Positions 52,441 to 64,000 of a stretch of DNA of 64,000 nt are shown piece by piece (positions within the stretch are counted from its first letter, which is position 1; every line of letters starts with the position of its first letter). The DNA is from Neckera pumila. Lineage: Eukaryota > Streptophyta > Bryopsida > Hypnales > Neckeraceae. The position numbers and the translations under genes were made by a program. Location: positions 1,116,001-1,180,000 of the forward strand of contig OZ018408.1 of the NCBI GenBank assembly GCA_963969595.1, written 5' to 3'. The notes below the pieces were generated by a model. It was not told the DNA's origin and ran no database searches. It was given only the letters and a program-made list of their open reading frames with translations.

Positions 52441-52572
52441 TTGGCTCGGGACCAAAGGGAAGGAGGCTGTGCAGCGACAAAAGCTACCTTGACGAAGTTT
52501 GTTGGCTCTCGACCAAAAGGGGAGGGGAGGAGGCTTTGCATCGACAAAGGTTACCTTGATGCACAAGTTTGA
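52441..52572 (+). repeat. Two diverged direct repeats of about 61-70 bp
   Basis: Units 52441-52501 and 52502-52571, each starting TTGGCTC(G/T)(G/C)GACCAAA and containing GGAGGCT(G/T)TGCA(G/T)CGACAAA and TACCTTGA. The second contains the GGAGGCTTTGCATC block also found near 12345-12365. Confidence 0.75.
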
Positions 52573-52694
52573 CCAACCTACCTTACTTGGAATTAAAGTG
52601 AATCAATGCTACATGAACATAGCTTCTTATGGTGAAAATGTTTATTTTCTAGAAGGTTGAAAGGCTAACTAAGGTACATTAGAGAAAATTTCAG

Positions 52695-53010
52695 GTTTCT
52701 GGAAGACTGTTCCACAAACCACAGCCCTCTGAAGTACCTTGAAATTTTGTTTTTTGGGGTTGATAATTTTTTTCCCCTATTTTCGTGTTGAAACTACAGT
52801 GACAGTGGCGCAGGAACCTGGTTTTACGCTTTAAAATTTAAAAACTAAATAAATACAAAATCTAACTATTTTGGCAAGCAGTCAACCAAGTTGACTGCTC
52901 ATTGGGGGGACTTTTTTCAGATTGACAGGCCAAGCTTGAAATAGCTTGGCATGTCAATTTGGTTCAACTCTCTGAAAGGCTGGGTTTTTTTCTAATACTA
53001 GGGTGCTCTA
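52695..53010 (+). repeat. Dispersed repeat with paired hairpins, copy 2
   Basis: Partner of 23630-23990. It has hairpin AGCAGTCAA/TTGACTGCT near 52876-52898 and the larger hairpin around 52919-52956 with loop TTGAAATA. The arms differ from copy 1 by paired changes that keep the stem. Confidence 0.75.
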
Positions 53011-53109
53011 AAAGCGACCCTGCTCTAAAAGCAACCTCTAACACAAAGGTACATTTTGTTCTCTTCAATGTACCAATAGTATACATTTGAGGAGGTCGCT
53101 TTTAGTGAC
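53003..53109. repeat. Small palindromic element (CTAAAAGCGACC hairpin)
   Basis: The direct pair GTGCTCTAAAAGCGACCC / TGCTCTAAAAGCAACCTC (53003-53038) faces its inverted form GAGGAGGTCGCTTTTAGTGAC (53089-53109), enclosing about 50 bases that themselves contain GTACATTTTG..AATGTAC. Resembles a miniature inverted-repeat element. Target duplication not resolved. Confidence 0.6.
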
Positions 53110-53281
53110 TGTTGTATTTCAACTTCAGATTTTTGTAACTAACTCCATAAGGGTTCAAGTAATGTGAAATGGCTTAGATTAGATGCCAATTCCATTTCTC
53201 TTCTTATGAAATATTTGCCGAAAAATTGTTTCAAGGAGTTTACCTTCCCCCAAATGCAATCAATCATTTTTAAAAGGTCGA

Positions 53282-53843
53282 TTAAGCCCCTAAAGGACCA
53301 AGGCCTTCTTTCTACCAAAAACACTCAAAATTGCCATTTTTGTTGCGTTGAGTGAAAAATACTGAAAATTGTTTTTTTTGCACATATATCTATAAAATCT
53401 TACACCTAACTGGTATGAAAATTTGTGAAAAATTTTCAAAATTTTTGACTGCACAAATTGCAAGATCTGCGTTTAAAGTGAAAAAAAATAAGTTTTTCAG
53501 CACATTGTAGGATGAGGTTACTTGACTTTGAACCTTTCTAACTTTAATTTTCTTACACTACAAGGTTTTGAGATTTAAATCTTTATGGTAGAAAGTTGCG
53601 TTGAGAGTCTAGGAAAAAAAATTCAGAAAATTTTTATTCTTTAGAAAATTATTAAATAGAAGTGGGTATGAGATAGAAGGAAAATCTAAACTATTAGTAT
53701 CTCTAAGATGGAATTTAACAAGCGCTAATCAATTTTTCTATCTTCAAAAAAAGTTTAAGAAAATCAGGACAAAAATTGAGACCATAAATACCTAATCAAA
53801 TTCCAATTGTCCCCTGAAGGGATAATGGTCCAATAGGGGTTAA
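53282..53843. mobile_element. TTAA-family element, copy C (internally deleted)
   Basis: 562 bp. TTAA at 53282-53285 and 53840-53843. Right-type end on the left (CCCCTAAAGGACCAAGGCCTT, preceded by an extra G), left-type end on the right (GGACAATTGG mirrored). The interior matches parts of 59047-59963, so about 350 bases are missing. Confidence 0.85.
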
Positions 53844-54041
53844 GAGCAAACTAACTTATCTTGGCATCAAAAGTTTGGTCATTCTCAAGTAAAAAATATC
53901 ATACTCAAGTGACTCGATTTTTTCCAATTATAAATTTTGTTGAACCATTATAGCAGTGGACAATGAGAAGCAATCAAAGAAAATATTGGCAATGAATTGG
54001 ACCATATAGTTTGAGTCTATGTTGAAATATGAGCCAACTTT

Positions 54042-54352
54042 TTAATACCTAGAGCTCCTTGACTATGTTTTCACCAAAAACGCTCAAGAATTGCCAATTT
54101 CATATTTTTGTTTATGAAAAAAGTGATTTTTTAATCCGCCCGAATTGTTTGGCCGAGGAAAAGAACTACATATCATACAATAACTTTTCAACCATGTAGT
54201 CAAAAGTTATGAAAATTGTTGGGCCCTCCAAAAAAACCTTGTTTCCATGTTGTATGAAAATCTCAAAGAAAAAAAAGAAAAACTCCATTCATAGTGAGAT
54301 GCCCAAAATTAGTACGTTGCCAAAAAACGCAGCTTGGTCTTTTAGGGGTTAA
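54042..54352. mobile_element. TTAA-family element, copy D (short)
   Basis: 311 bp with TTAA at 54042-54045 and 54349-54352. Both ends match those of copy A at 41060-41991 (CTTGACTATGTTTTCACCAAAAACGCTCAA type and CTTTTAGGGG type), and the AAAAAAGTGATT...CCGCCCG block is shared. An internal deletion derivative. Confidence 0.83.
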
Positions 54353-57300
54353 TACTAATCCATTTTAATCTACTAGACTCTTGCTTGATTTGAAGCACTT
54401 TCAAGCTCTAAAGAGCAATCTAGAGCCAAAATAATGCTCTTGGATGTTGATGAACATGGCACATTACTTAGGAAATATAAATGCAAAATTGTGTTTGGCA
54501 CAGGGTTTGGCAGGGGATAAAAGGATGGTAGGACAATTGCCTACACTTCAAATTTAAATACATTGTTTTCCTCTTTCTCAACTTTTAGAATATATTATTT
54601 GTTTCCAATTTGGCCAGTAGAAAATTGACTCTATAGAAAAGATCCAAGCGAAGAACGGATTTATTGTCCACATTTCTATTCCAATATTTGACAGGTAAAA
54701 AACGTCATGATTAATAATTTGAATTACTTCAATGATTAAACTTGAAATACAAAATTATCAAATTAATATATTCCGTGGCTCTCAAAACTGTTGGGTACAC
54801 TTTTAAAAATTGCCATAGCTAATTGAAGAATTAGATATATTCAACAAGGTTTGGACAATTGGACATTGTCAAGGTACAAATAAGACACTTGCATAAATTA
54901 AAAAATTAAAAACTAAAAATAGTTTTTGATTCTAAAAATATTGAATCAAATTTATTAATGAAAATAAACTTTCTATGCAAGTAAATTTTTTCAAGATTCT
55001 TTAGTAAGTGGGATTTTGTGGTTAGAATTTCATGAGTTTTAAAGTTTCATTGATTGAATTATAATTGCCTAAAATACGTTTCCAAAAAGTACTTTAATTA
55101 GCTTGGTAGATTCAACATTATAACTCAATCTAAGCCGCTCAAGTTCATCATAAAATGACAATTCTACGATTAAACTTGACTTGGGATAGGTCGTAATGTC
55201 AAGTCTACTAGGACCATATTTCTACTAGTGGTGAATTCAACAAATTTGTTGAGTTTTTGTCTAGACGATTTTGAGTGGAGACAAAAGTGCAACAAGTTTG
55301 TTGAGCTCAATATAATACTCCATATTAAGCAATTGAATAAGAAATTGTTATACAATGAGTGCAAATGCAATTCAATCTCAAGACACTCTAACTAGCTCTA
55401 GTAGTGTCCAATGTGATATTTCTAGAGTAGGTACCCCCAAACCGCCACTTTTTGCTATCTTGCCTAATTCCTGTTATTAGACTAGTGAAGTTTTCATACA
55501 TTTTTTTGGCAAGTGAAACAAGGTTCCAACATACCAAAGAACTCAACATTTAAAAGTTATGAAGGATCATGATGAAAGGATTTTTTGGTAGAGGTTCTAA
55601 AATCATTTCTTCCACGTAGGTAGTTAGGTACATATTGATTTAGGGGATGTACACAAAGTGATGATGGTGGATTTGAATCAATATGGCATTGGGGATGTCC
55701 ACCTTAGAGCAATTAAATTATTGAGCAAGTAAATTCAAGGACACTCCGACAAAATGTTATACACTGCCAATTTCATCATATTGGCTATAATTTCATGACA
55801 TCCGCACTTTCAATATTAAGGCCTTTGAAACCTTGATATACAATACACTACAATACTAGCTCAAACTTATTTAAAACCTAGGGAATTAAAGTTTTGAGCT
55901 TTAAATAGTGTTAATATATATACAACAAAATTAGAATTAAATCAATCAATCCTCAAGGAGTCAAGGTGATGTAAATATATAGTATCTAAGTGTCCTATAT
56001 TTGTGTTATATTGTATTAGCACATAACATTCTTGAACTCCAGGGTAGAAAGCCTTCACTTTCCAAGAATCAAGGCTATTTTTACTATAGAACATCTTGAA
56101 TGGAAGCTTGCCCATGTACTGTGGACCACCATTATAACACAAATACAATCTAGTTATAGAAAACTGTAACTCAAGTGCTATAGAGTTGTAGAACTTAGGA
56201 CACATGCCTTACCGTTCCAGAATGTTTTGAAATTACCTAACTAAAGTAGGAAGTTCACTATAGACTGTAGTCTATAGACTATTTGGCCATTGTGCAAAGT
56301 TATACCTAGTGGATTTTTTTTTTAAATTGCAAAAGAATGGTAACCAAGGAATATTTCATAGGTATTTTTGTCAACTCACTTTTGAAAAAGCAAAGACACA
56401 TTATAGGAGGTCAAAGCAAAATTACATAGCTTTCCATTATAGATACTAGAGGGGGAGTGCTCTTGCCTTTATGGATGCTAATATGGCTTTTAAAATTCCC
56501 TACATGATTCTATTAGCAATTAAAAAGTGGTCTCTTAGATTATGGAATAATGAATGAACCTTCATTTTGCTATGTGTACAAGCTAGTTGCATAGTAATGC
56601 TCATTGAATTTATGAACTGGTGACTTTTCAACCCAATTCAGTCCTTTGAGCTCTTCTTCTACATTGTGTACAATTTCTACTACATTGGGATGTAATAGAA
56701 ACATTAGAATCTAAACTTGAATTAAACTTTAGTCTATTATGAGTTTACTTACCTTATGTACTTTCAATTAATGGCTCTAGTTCAAAAGAGAAGAGACTTT
56801 GGATTGAAAAGCTACTTCAAGAGACTATATTGTATATGAAGAAGTTTGAATAGGCCTATACTTGAAAATCTAGGCAATGGTAGTACACTATACACTACAT
56901 GATATCTGGAACGGTTTCATAAATAATTAAGCAAACTTTAAGCATGTTCAAAGTTGTTAAATTTGTAGAGCAAATGCAATACCCAAAAAAATAAAGAAAA
57001 TTTTATTTTAAGGTTTTAGTTCTTTGTGAAATTAAAACTTTTGATTTAGAAATTTGCCAAATAATTAAAAGATTAATAATTGACATTCAGTACAATATGA
57101 ACTCCAAAATTATGCCATGGTTCAAGTTGGATTTGACCTACCTAGGGGTACAAATATCCAATATAAGACCACAAACAATGACCCTAGGTACACTTCACAA
57201 AAATACAAAGGTGAGACATTGAATAAAGAAAGTGAATAACTTACTTTGCCCACTATTAAATTCATGTTCGTTCAAATTATCTCCATAATGAATTAGTTAT

Positions 57301-58261
57301 AATATTTTGAATTCTACTCTATGTTAAATTATTTTTATTTCTAGGGTTAGAGGTTCCAAGTCTCTCTCTCTCTAACTTTGATTAATTAACTCCTAAAGGT
57401 CCGTGCATCTAAAAAAATGGATGTCCTTTGATTAACCTTGATTGTGACTTTCAATATAATCATTTTTGGTATTTGATTTAATCTAATAAAATGAAGCTTG
57501 ATAAATAAGATCTCTTTCTATTTCATCTTGAAACTTTAGAAAAATCCAAAAACTAATAGAACTATTGCAATTGCAAGCTCTATATATTAGAATCCAACCA
57601 ATACAATAAGCTATATTTTCAATTCATATTTTTTCTTTTAAATTGGATTAAAATTTAAGCTACAAAATCAAATTTTTTATTTTAACCATCATGTATGGTA
57701 AAATTTCCAGGTTATTTTAATATGTGTTACAATTGACATAATTTAATTTTCACTTTTAATTTCTTTTAAATCACTATAATTTTATTTTTCTATCAATTCT
57801 TTTGAAAAAAATAACACAACTAGAAAATATATTTTTCTACTAGAAAAAACATTAAGTTTTTGTAAATTAATGGAATAAAGGATACATTTTATTTGATAAC
57901 TAAATTTGACTTTGAAGTTTGTGCTATGGCTATTTTAGATGTAAAAAAATAAAGTAACTAATTGAAAAAATTTCACACTAATCTCCATTGCTACTTGTAA
58001 TGCTTGAAAAAATTTCAAAAAATTTCAATTTTTTTGCTATTTTTATTTATTTGTTTTCACTTTTTTCAATAAAATGATAAAAGTTATAGTTTCTTATGAA
58101 ACTAAATTGAAATATTTTTGCAATAATGTACAATTCAAAATTTCAAGAATAAAAAGATAGGATTGATATTTGAATACAATCTAATAGGCTACATTCAACT
58201 CAAATATGATGTTTGACCAGTTGGCAATGGATCTCATCCTTACCTATGGACCACTACTATG
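54353..58261. other. AT-rich gene-free stretch
   Basis: No gene recognised. Contains the repeat block 56326-56455 and a (TC)n run near 57361-57373. Confidence 0.5.
56326..56455 (+). repeat. Dispersed repeat shared with 25611-25730
   Basis: Same order of blocks as the copy at 25611-25730 (TTGCAAAAGAA, GTCAACTCA, GGTCAAAGCAAAA). Class unknown. Confidence 0.6.
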
Positions 58262-58690
58262 GACACTAAGTGTCACTAATGGATGACTTCTGTTGAGACT
58301 GTAGGATGGGAAAAAAAAATTCATTCTATTTATTTATTTAGAGGGTACTTGAGGACATTTTTAGTGATTCATATTGCAAAGCTCCTCAGCATAATTTGAT
58401 TGATTTTTCTAAAGAAAAGGATGCTTCATCCATGGATCACCCTTGTAGTATATTTGGGCCATTTCTTGCTATTTACAGTACTCTTATGTGAATTTTAGCC
58501 ATAAAAGTGGTATTTTTTGAATTTGAGTCCAACTAATGAAATGAATCTCTTCAAGTGAAGTTTCTACTCAAATTAGATGTTTTGAGAAAATCTTATATTT
58601 CAATATTTTATAGCGATATGAACTTCCGGTCTACAACCATGGTTGCTTGATTTTTTAATTATAGAAATATATCCATAGTTATTTCATCTT
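58262..58690 (+). repeat. Dispersed repeat family two, direct copy
   Basis: Opens with GGACACTAAGTGTC and continues collinearly with the reverse complement of 47100-47560. Part of it also matches 40140-40380. No coding. Confidence 0.7.
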
Positions 58691-58949
58691 TGAATGACAT
58701 AGATATTTCATCTTTGAAAAATAGATACAAATTTTTTCATTCATATCTAGTTGGAAAACGGCAGCAAACCCAATAATGGATAGTGAAGCTAGAACTCCGT
58801 GGTCATAGGTCCATCTATCCTTATATTGTAGGGTGAAGGGGTTAATAGGGCTGAGTCTATAGCAGTTCAACGAGCCTCTTGCAGAGGCCATTTTGCACCC
58901 CCTCCCCCCAGGGTCTCACTTTTAGATAGGACAAAGTAGGACAACACCT

Positions 58950-60799
58950 TTAACCCCCTAAAAGACAGTTGTCTGTTCGGGGGACAAATGCAATTTTGGG
59001 TAGGTACCTATGGGCTGAAATTTTATCGTGATTTTTTGAAACTTTTTTAACCCCGAGAGGACCAAGGCCTTTTTTCTGCCAAAAAACTCTCAAAACTGCC
59101 ATTTCTAGAGCAAAGAGTAAAAAAATCTGAAAATTGTTTTTTTTTTGCACATCCAACCGTATGATCTTATACCTAACTAGTATAACAATGTCTGGAAACA
59201 ATTTCAGAATTTTTGACTGCACAGATTGCAAGATATCTACATTTAAAGTGAAAAATAAATAAATTTCAGCACATTGCGGGACTAGATTTTTTGACTTTGA
59301 ACATTTTTAACTTAAATTTTTTGCACTACGGAGTTTGAACTTTTAATCTTTATAGTGGAGAATTGAGTTGAGAGTCTAGGAAAAAAAAGAGATTCAAAAA
59401 AACTTAATTTTCATTCATAAAAAAATTGTTAAGTAGAAGTAGGTACAAGATAGAAGGAAAATCTAAAATATCAGTACCTTTTAGGTGGAATTAAAATGCA
59501 CTAATCCCAATGGTGAGATTGTTCTAGCATAAAAACTAAACCATTTGGAACTTTTTTTTTGAAAAATTGCAAAAATTGCATTCCAACATGAATCCTACGA
59601 GTTCTTTTCTTCAAGAAGATGCTCCAATTGTTCGAAAAACAAGATTGTCTATAACTTTCTCATAAAAAATCCAAATGAAATGAATCAAAGCTTTCTAAAT
59701 AGGCAAAAATATAATCTATAAGGAAAAAAAAATTAAATTTTTTGCAAAATTTTTTTGTTGCCCGCTCTCCCCTGTTTTGAGCTTATTTGGGCATAACTTT
59801 GTTCCTGGGCTCCGATTGAAAAAAAAATAATATTCCCACGAAGCTTATCAGTTTTTCTATCTTCAAAAAAAATCTCAAAAAATTACAACAAAATTTCAGC
59901 CCGTAGGTACGTGCCCGAAATCCCATTTGTCCCCCAAAGGGACAATGGTCCTTTAGGGGTTAAGATAGAAAAACTGATAAGCTTTGTGGGAATATAATTC
60001 TTTTCACCTTTGGTGCCCAGGAACAAAAGTTATGACTAAATAAGCTCAAAATAGGGGACAGTAGGCAGCAAAAAAAAGTGGACAAAAATTTGAATTTTCT
60101 TTTTTAAAACTTTTTTTCTCATAGATTATATTTTTGTCTATTTGGAAAGCTTTAATTCATTTCATTTGGATTTGTTACAAGAAAGTTATGGACATTCTTG
60201 TTTTTCAGGCAATTAGAGCATCTTCTTGAAAAAAATAACTTCTAGGATGCATTTCTGAATGCAATTTTCAAAAAAAATTCAATTTTTTCTCTTTTACATG
60301 GTTTATATTACTTGCTAGAACAATCTCACCATTGGAATTAGTGCATTTTGATTCCATCTAAAATATATGAATATTTTAGATTTTCCTTCTATCTTGTATT
60401 GACTTCTACTTAACAATTTTTTAAGAATGATAATTAAGATTTTTTGAATTTTGTTTTTTTTCCTAGAATTTCAACTCAATTCTACACTACAAAGATTTAA
60501 AGCTCAAAACTCTATAGTGCAAAAATTTTAAGTTAAATATGTTCAAAGGCAAAAAATCTAGTCCCGCAATGTGCTGAAAAACTTGTTTTTTTCACTTTAA
60601 ACGCAGATATCTTGCAATCTGTGCGATGAAAAATTCTGAAATTTTTTTCACACACTCTCATACTAGTTAGGTGTAAGCTACTATGGTTAGATGTGAAAAA
60701 AAAAAAAAAACATTTTTCAATTTCTTTTACTTTTTGCTATAGAAATGGCAGTTTTGATTGTTTTTTGGCAGAAAAAGGCCTCGGTCCTTTAGGGGTTAA
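58950..60799. mobile_element. TTAA-family element, copy F, split by copy E
   Basis: Outer TTAA at 58950-58953 and 60796-60799. The left part 58950-59046 carries the left-type end. The remainder, from 59964, continues exactly where the paralogous sequence in copy E would continue. Without the insertion the element is about 937 bp. No coding. Confidence 0.88.
59047..59963. mobile_element. TTAA-family element, copy E, nested in copy F
   Basis: 917 bp with TTAA at 59047-59050 and 59960-59963. The left edge is right-type (CCCCGAGAGGACCAAGGCC), the right edge left-type (GGGACAATGGTCCTTTAGGGG). It is in opposite orientation to its host copy F. No transposase frame. Confidence 0.9.
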
Positions 60800-62504
60800 A
60801 GTGATGAACAGTGTGCAGATGATTTTCGTATTTCAAATTGCAGCACTTTCCACAAGCTCTATTTCCAAGCTAATGTTGCAACTAAACTGCTTCAGCAACC
60901 CATTCATGATGAAGACTCCCATCTGCATCAGAAGTCAAGTCATAAGAACTCTTTCAAAGATTACGTTGCATGCCAATCTGCCATTCCATGCCAAGTAATG
61001 CACATTTTTGCAGTTAATGCAATTTGAATCACTAGCCAATTGAGTTTGAACAAATCACAGAACACCACCACAGTAAATGAGGTTTGATCGCAGATCTCAC
61101 AAGTCTCCACGCCACAGATATCCTAATATAATAATCATAATACTACTAATAGTAACATTTATCATTAAATTGAAATATATACAATGCATTGAACATTGTT
61201 CATAACATTCAGTAGCAGAAGCCTGGATTGCCTTCTTCCCAATGAAATGGTGTGGAATATTTCACACCATCAGTAGCTAAGAGCACACGCGTCGGAAGGC
61301 GTCATACTGAAAAAGAGAACAATTGTCACCTACGTTGAAAATGCACTAGTAGTTTATTAATGCAGTTGAATGGTGCTCATGGTCATTAAAAGAATAACAT
61401 TAGTTTAGATACAATATAGTAGTTGATCTTCTCATCATGCATTGGTTTAGATTTTAATAAGAACAAAAAAATAACGAATGTCACCCTGGCTCATCAATTT
61501 TGATCCAATGGCAATACTATACTTGCTTTATAGATTTTGTCCTTGCAAAGTACATACAAATTCTATAAAGAGAATAAATAATTCACTACGTCTTGTACTG
61601 ACCAACTTAAAATTAATGTAAATTCTTTTTAAATTGTAGATGAACCTGGTGGATGGTACCTGAAGAGAGCAAAAGGCAGCTCTTCTTCAAGCTACTGAAT
61701 GTTATGTTTAAATATTTAATTTTTGTATTTTAAAATCATGTTAAAGATTTATTTAATTATTTAGAGAATATGAAATTTATTTATGAACTAAATTTTTAAA
61801 AAAAATCTTTGTAAATACAAAGATTTTTTTGTTATTATCTTTTTTTTAATTTAAGATCAATTAAAGTTTTATTTTGGCAAATTATTGTCAATTTGCACCA
61901 AATTAATGGGCCTGGCACCAAACCTATAGAACAAAATAGTACTAAAAGGACAGAAAATCGCCACAAAACTTCAAATTAAAAAAAAAACTTGGATGAATCA
62001 CCCGATTGTAGATGAAAACTGAATTATGGATATGTGATATGTGCTAATGTTTTATTTTCTATCCAATATATAGATGAATATTGAAATTTGGAGCACCACT
62101 ATAACATTCAATATTGCTACTTTGGCACTTCATTAAAAATGAAAATAATTCTGAAATCAATGTAATTTTTTAAACTTCAACTTATAAACAACTTGTGTGG
62201 CGTTGCACACTTGTCCAAGTATTTTCCGTGATTTATCTATATATTCTTCTAATTTCTAAATTTTAGAATAATTTATCCATGATTTGTGTTATAGAAAAAA
62301 AATTCAATTGAAAACCCACAATTTTTGCACTTAAAAACCAAAAGTGCAAAACAACTTCGGTGCATTTCTAATCATTGAGAGCTTTTTGGCAATGCCAAGA
62401 ATGACATAAAAAATTCCTATACTCCATTTTCCATAATTACTTCAATTTATGGTCTTAAAAATTGTTCACAAATCCATCGTACATCCAAAAGCAATGATAC
62501 AGCT
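60800..62504. other. AT-rich gene-free stretch
   Basis: No gene or RNA recognised. No clear repeat seen in it by eye. Confidence 0.45.
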
Positions 62505-63400
62505 TCAACCCTAGGTATTGAAGACCGGCCAATTGATTTTGGCAATATAGCGATTTTGGACAAATACATGTGAATATAAGTTTGCATGTATTAGGCCCCA
62601 CCTTTAATAGAAGTAGATAAAGAATATCTTTCATGTAGAGAACAAAATTTTATGATATTTGGAAATAAAGCCGTGGTCTAATTGCTAATTCTTTTGTAAA
62701 TGGGTAATCCGAGCAGATAAGAAAAAAATCACTTTTTTCAGAAAAAAATTTTGAAATTGGTTTTCTCGATTTTTATTTATATGGAAAGCTTTGAATTGTT
62801 CCATTTTTATAAATGAAATGAAAGCTATGAGCATTTTTGATTTGCAAGTAGTTATGGATTCTATTCTAAACTAAACTTTGAAGTCCTTTATTTTACTCAA
62901 TTTTGAAAAGAAAAGAAAAAAATCATAGGATGTAGATTGTTATTTATAACATTGCAAACATTGGGACTGGCATTTTTCAATTCCATAACAAATTCTTAAC
63001 AATTTAGTAGTTTGAATCATTTTCTATTTCTTTCTATTTACTATTTTCTATATGTTGCACAATTCCAAATGATCTGAAAATTTTCAAGCATGTAGCCAAT
63101 TTGCTTTGAAGAATGAATAAAAAGAAGCACCTCCATTTTTGATATTTTTTCATTCCAATGTGACCTTGTGAAGTACAGCAGCCCTGTCTTTTGCAGGGCC
63201 AAAGAAACGATTTCTGCCAATTCAAATGCTAATATCTTCCAATCCGCAAGGTGGAAAATTTTGAGAATTTTTCCTTAGCTTTTCAAACCAATTTACTACA
63301 AGATCCTATAGTTACATGTGTCCAAAAACGGTACTTGTGCTAAAAATGGCAATTTTTGAATGTTTTGGGGAAAAATAGTCAAAGAACTTAAGGAATTATT
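62505..63400. repeat. Degenerate inverted copy G of the TTAA family
   Basis: The reverse complement is collinear with copy A (41060-41991): TTTGACTATxTTTxxCCxAAAACxxTCAAAAATTGCC, GGCTACATGCTTGAAAA, AAAAAAGTGATT...CTGCTCGG, and GATATTCTTT mirrored. The TTAA edges and terminal repeats are eroded. Confidence 0.7.
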
Positions 63401-64000
63401 TCAACCCTCAAGCTCTCTAACGGTATAAAGAGAATGACCGGTGAGTGCACAACCGGAGATATCTCAATGTTATATATGAAACAAACTAGAACAAATGTTA
63501 TCATTGTATTTTTATTTTTATTCAACTTTTACTTCGCATACATAAATAAATACCCTATGTGAAGGTCAGATTCAGACATAAATTAAGTATTTTTTGGGAA
63601 GTCTGTATTTTTGAAAATATTACAAGTGAAATTTTTGGAAGATTATAAGTGAGTTTAAAGGATATCCCAGAATATATCACCTGACGAATTCCTTTGCACA
63701 TGAAAAAGAAACTAATTCGGCACTTCACTGCCGAATCAGACCTTTACATATGGTAAAGGATGCAAAGCCTCTACATTCTTGATTGATAATTGATCAAGAG
63801 GTCAAACTCTCTTTTTAAGGTATTGATGTAAAAGTTTTATTTTTAATTGATTTAAAAGCTCAATTTTGTTTTTCTCTCTTTTTTTCTTTTTTTTCCCCCT
63901 CTCTCCCCTCCTTTTTTCCTTTTTCCCCTCTCCCTCCCCTCCTTTTTGACTTTTTATTTTAGAGTAGGTCCCAGCACCCCACCCCTCCATTTTACCTCTG
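63401..64000. other. Terminal AT/pyrimidine-rich stretch
   Basis: 63410-63480 resembles the repeat at 34430-34500. 63855-63955 is a dense polypyrimidine tract (CCCTCTCCCCTCC type) on the + strand. No gene seen; the window ends here. Confidence 0.45.

Noticed and set aside
60693..60998. 101-codon open frame
   Set aside because: It crosses the edge of TTAA-family copy F (60799) and so joins element and flank. Not conserved in sister copies.

Overview
This window is nuclear DNA from a land plant. It holds three host genes in a mostly AT-rich background full of mobile-element debris. The clathrin heavy chain protein is plant-like throughout, and the organellar primase-helicase is the plant form that keeps its zinc ribbon and TOPRIM parts. 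Short GT-AG introns and a repeat-built metallothionein-like gene of a kind I do not recognise from flowering plants suggest a seed-free plant (moss-like or similar). That placement is inference only.

Layout. (1) 1-12.5 kb: a complete 29-exon clathrin heavy chain gene on the + strand (127-11688), encoding 1695 residues. (2) 12.96-19.32 kb: a Ty1/copia LTR retrotransposon with 217-bp LTRs, a GTCAC target-site duplication and many stops. (3) 19.7-21.6 kb: a non-autonomous CACTA element inside an older small TTAA-flanked element. (4) 21.6-29.3 kb: AT-rich DNA with small repeats. (5) 29.3-33.2 kb: a dead hAT transposase gene on the - strand, interrupted by a 289-bp foldback with an 8-bp target duplication. 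(6) 35.0-37.5 kb: a two-exon TWINKLE-type primase-helicase gene on the + strand. (7) 37.5-48.5 kb: AT-rich DNA with members of a TTAA-flanked, inverted-terminal-repeat element family. (8) 48.5-49.7 kb: a two-exon gene on the - strand for a 58-residue, 12-cysteine peptide made of three identical 18-residue modules. (9) 49.7-64 kb: more of the TTAA family, including one copy nested in another, and other dispersed repeats.

The host genes have unrelated jobs: vesicle coats, organelle DNA replication and probable metal binding. I see no operon-like or pathway link between them. The most notable non-gene signals are: the TTAA-targeting element family (piggyBac-like ends, proved by a nested insertion); a dispersed repeat whose hairpin keeps pairing through compensatory changes; the metallothionein-like modules, which differ only at synonymous sites; and a copia element whose nearly identical LTRs contrast with heavy transition-type damage in its coding region.
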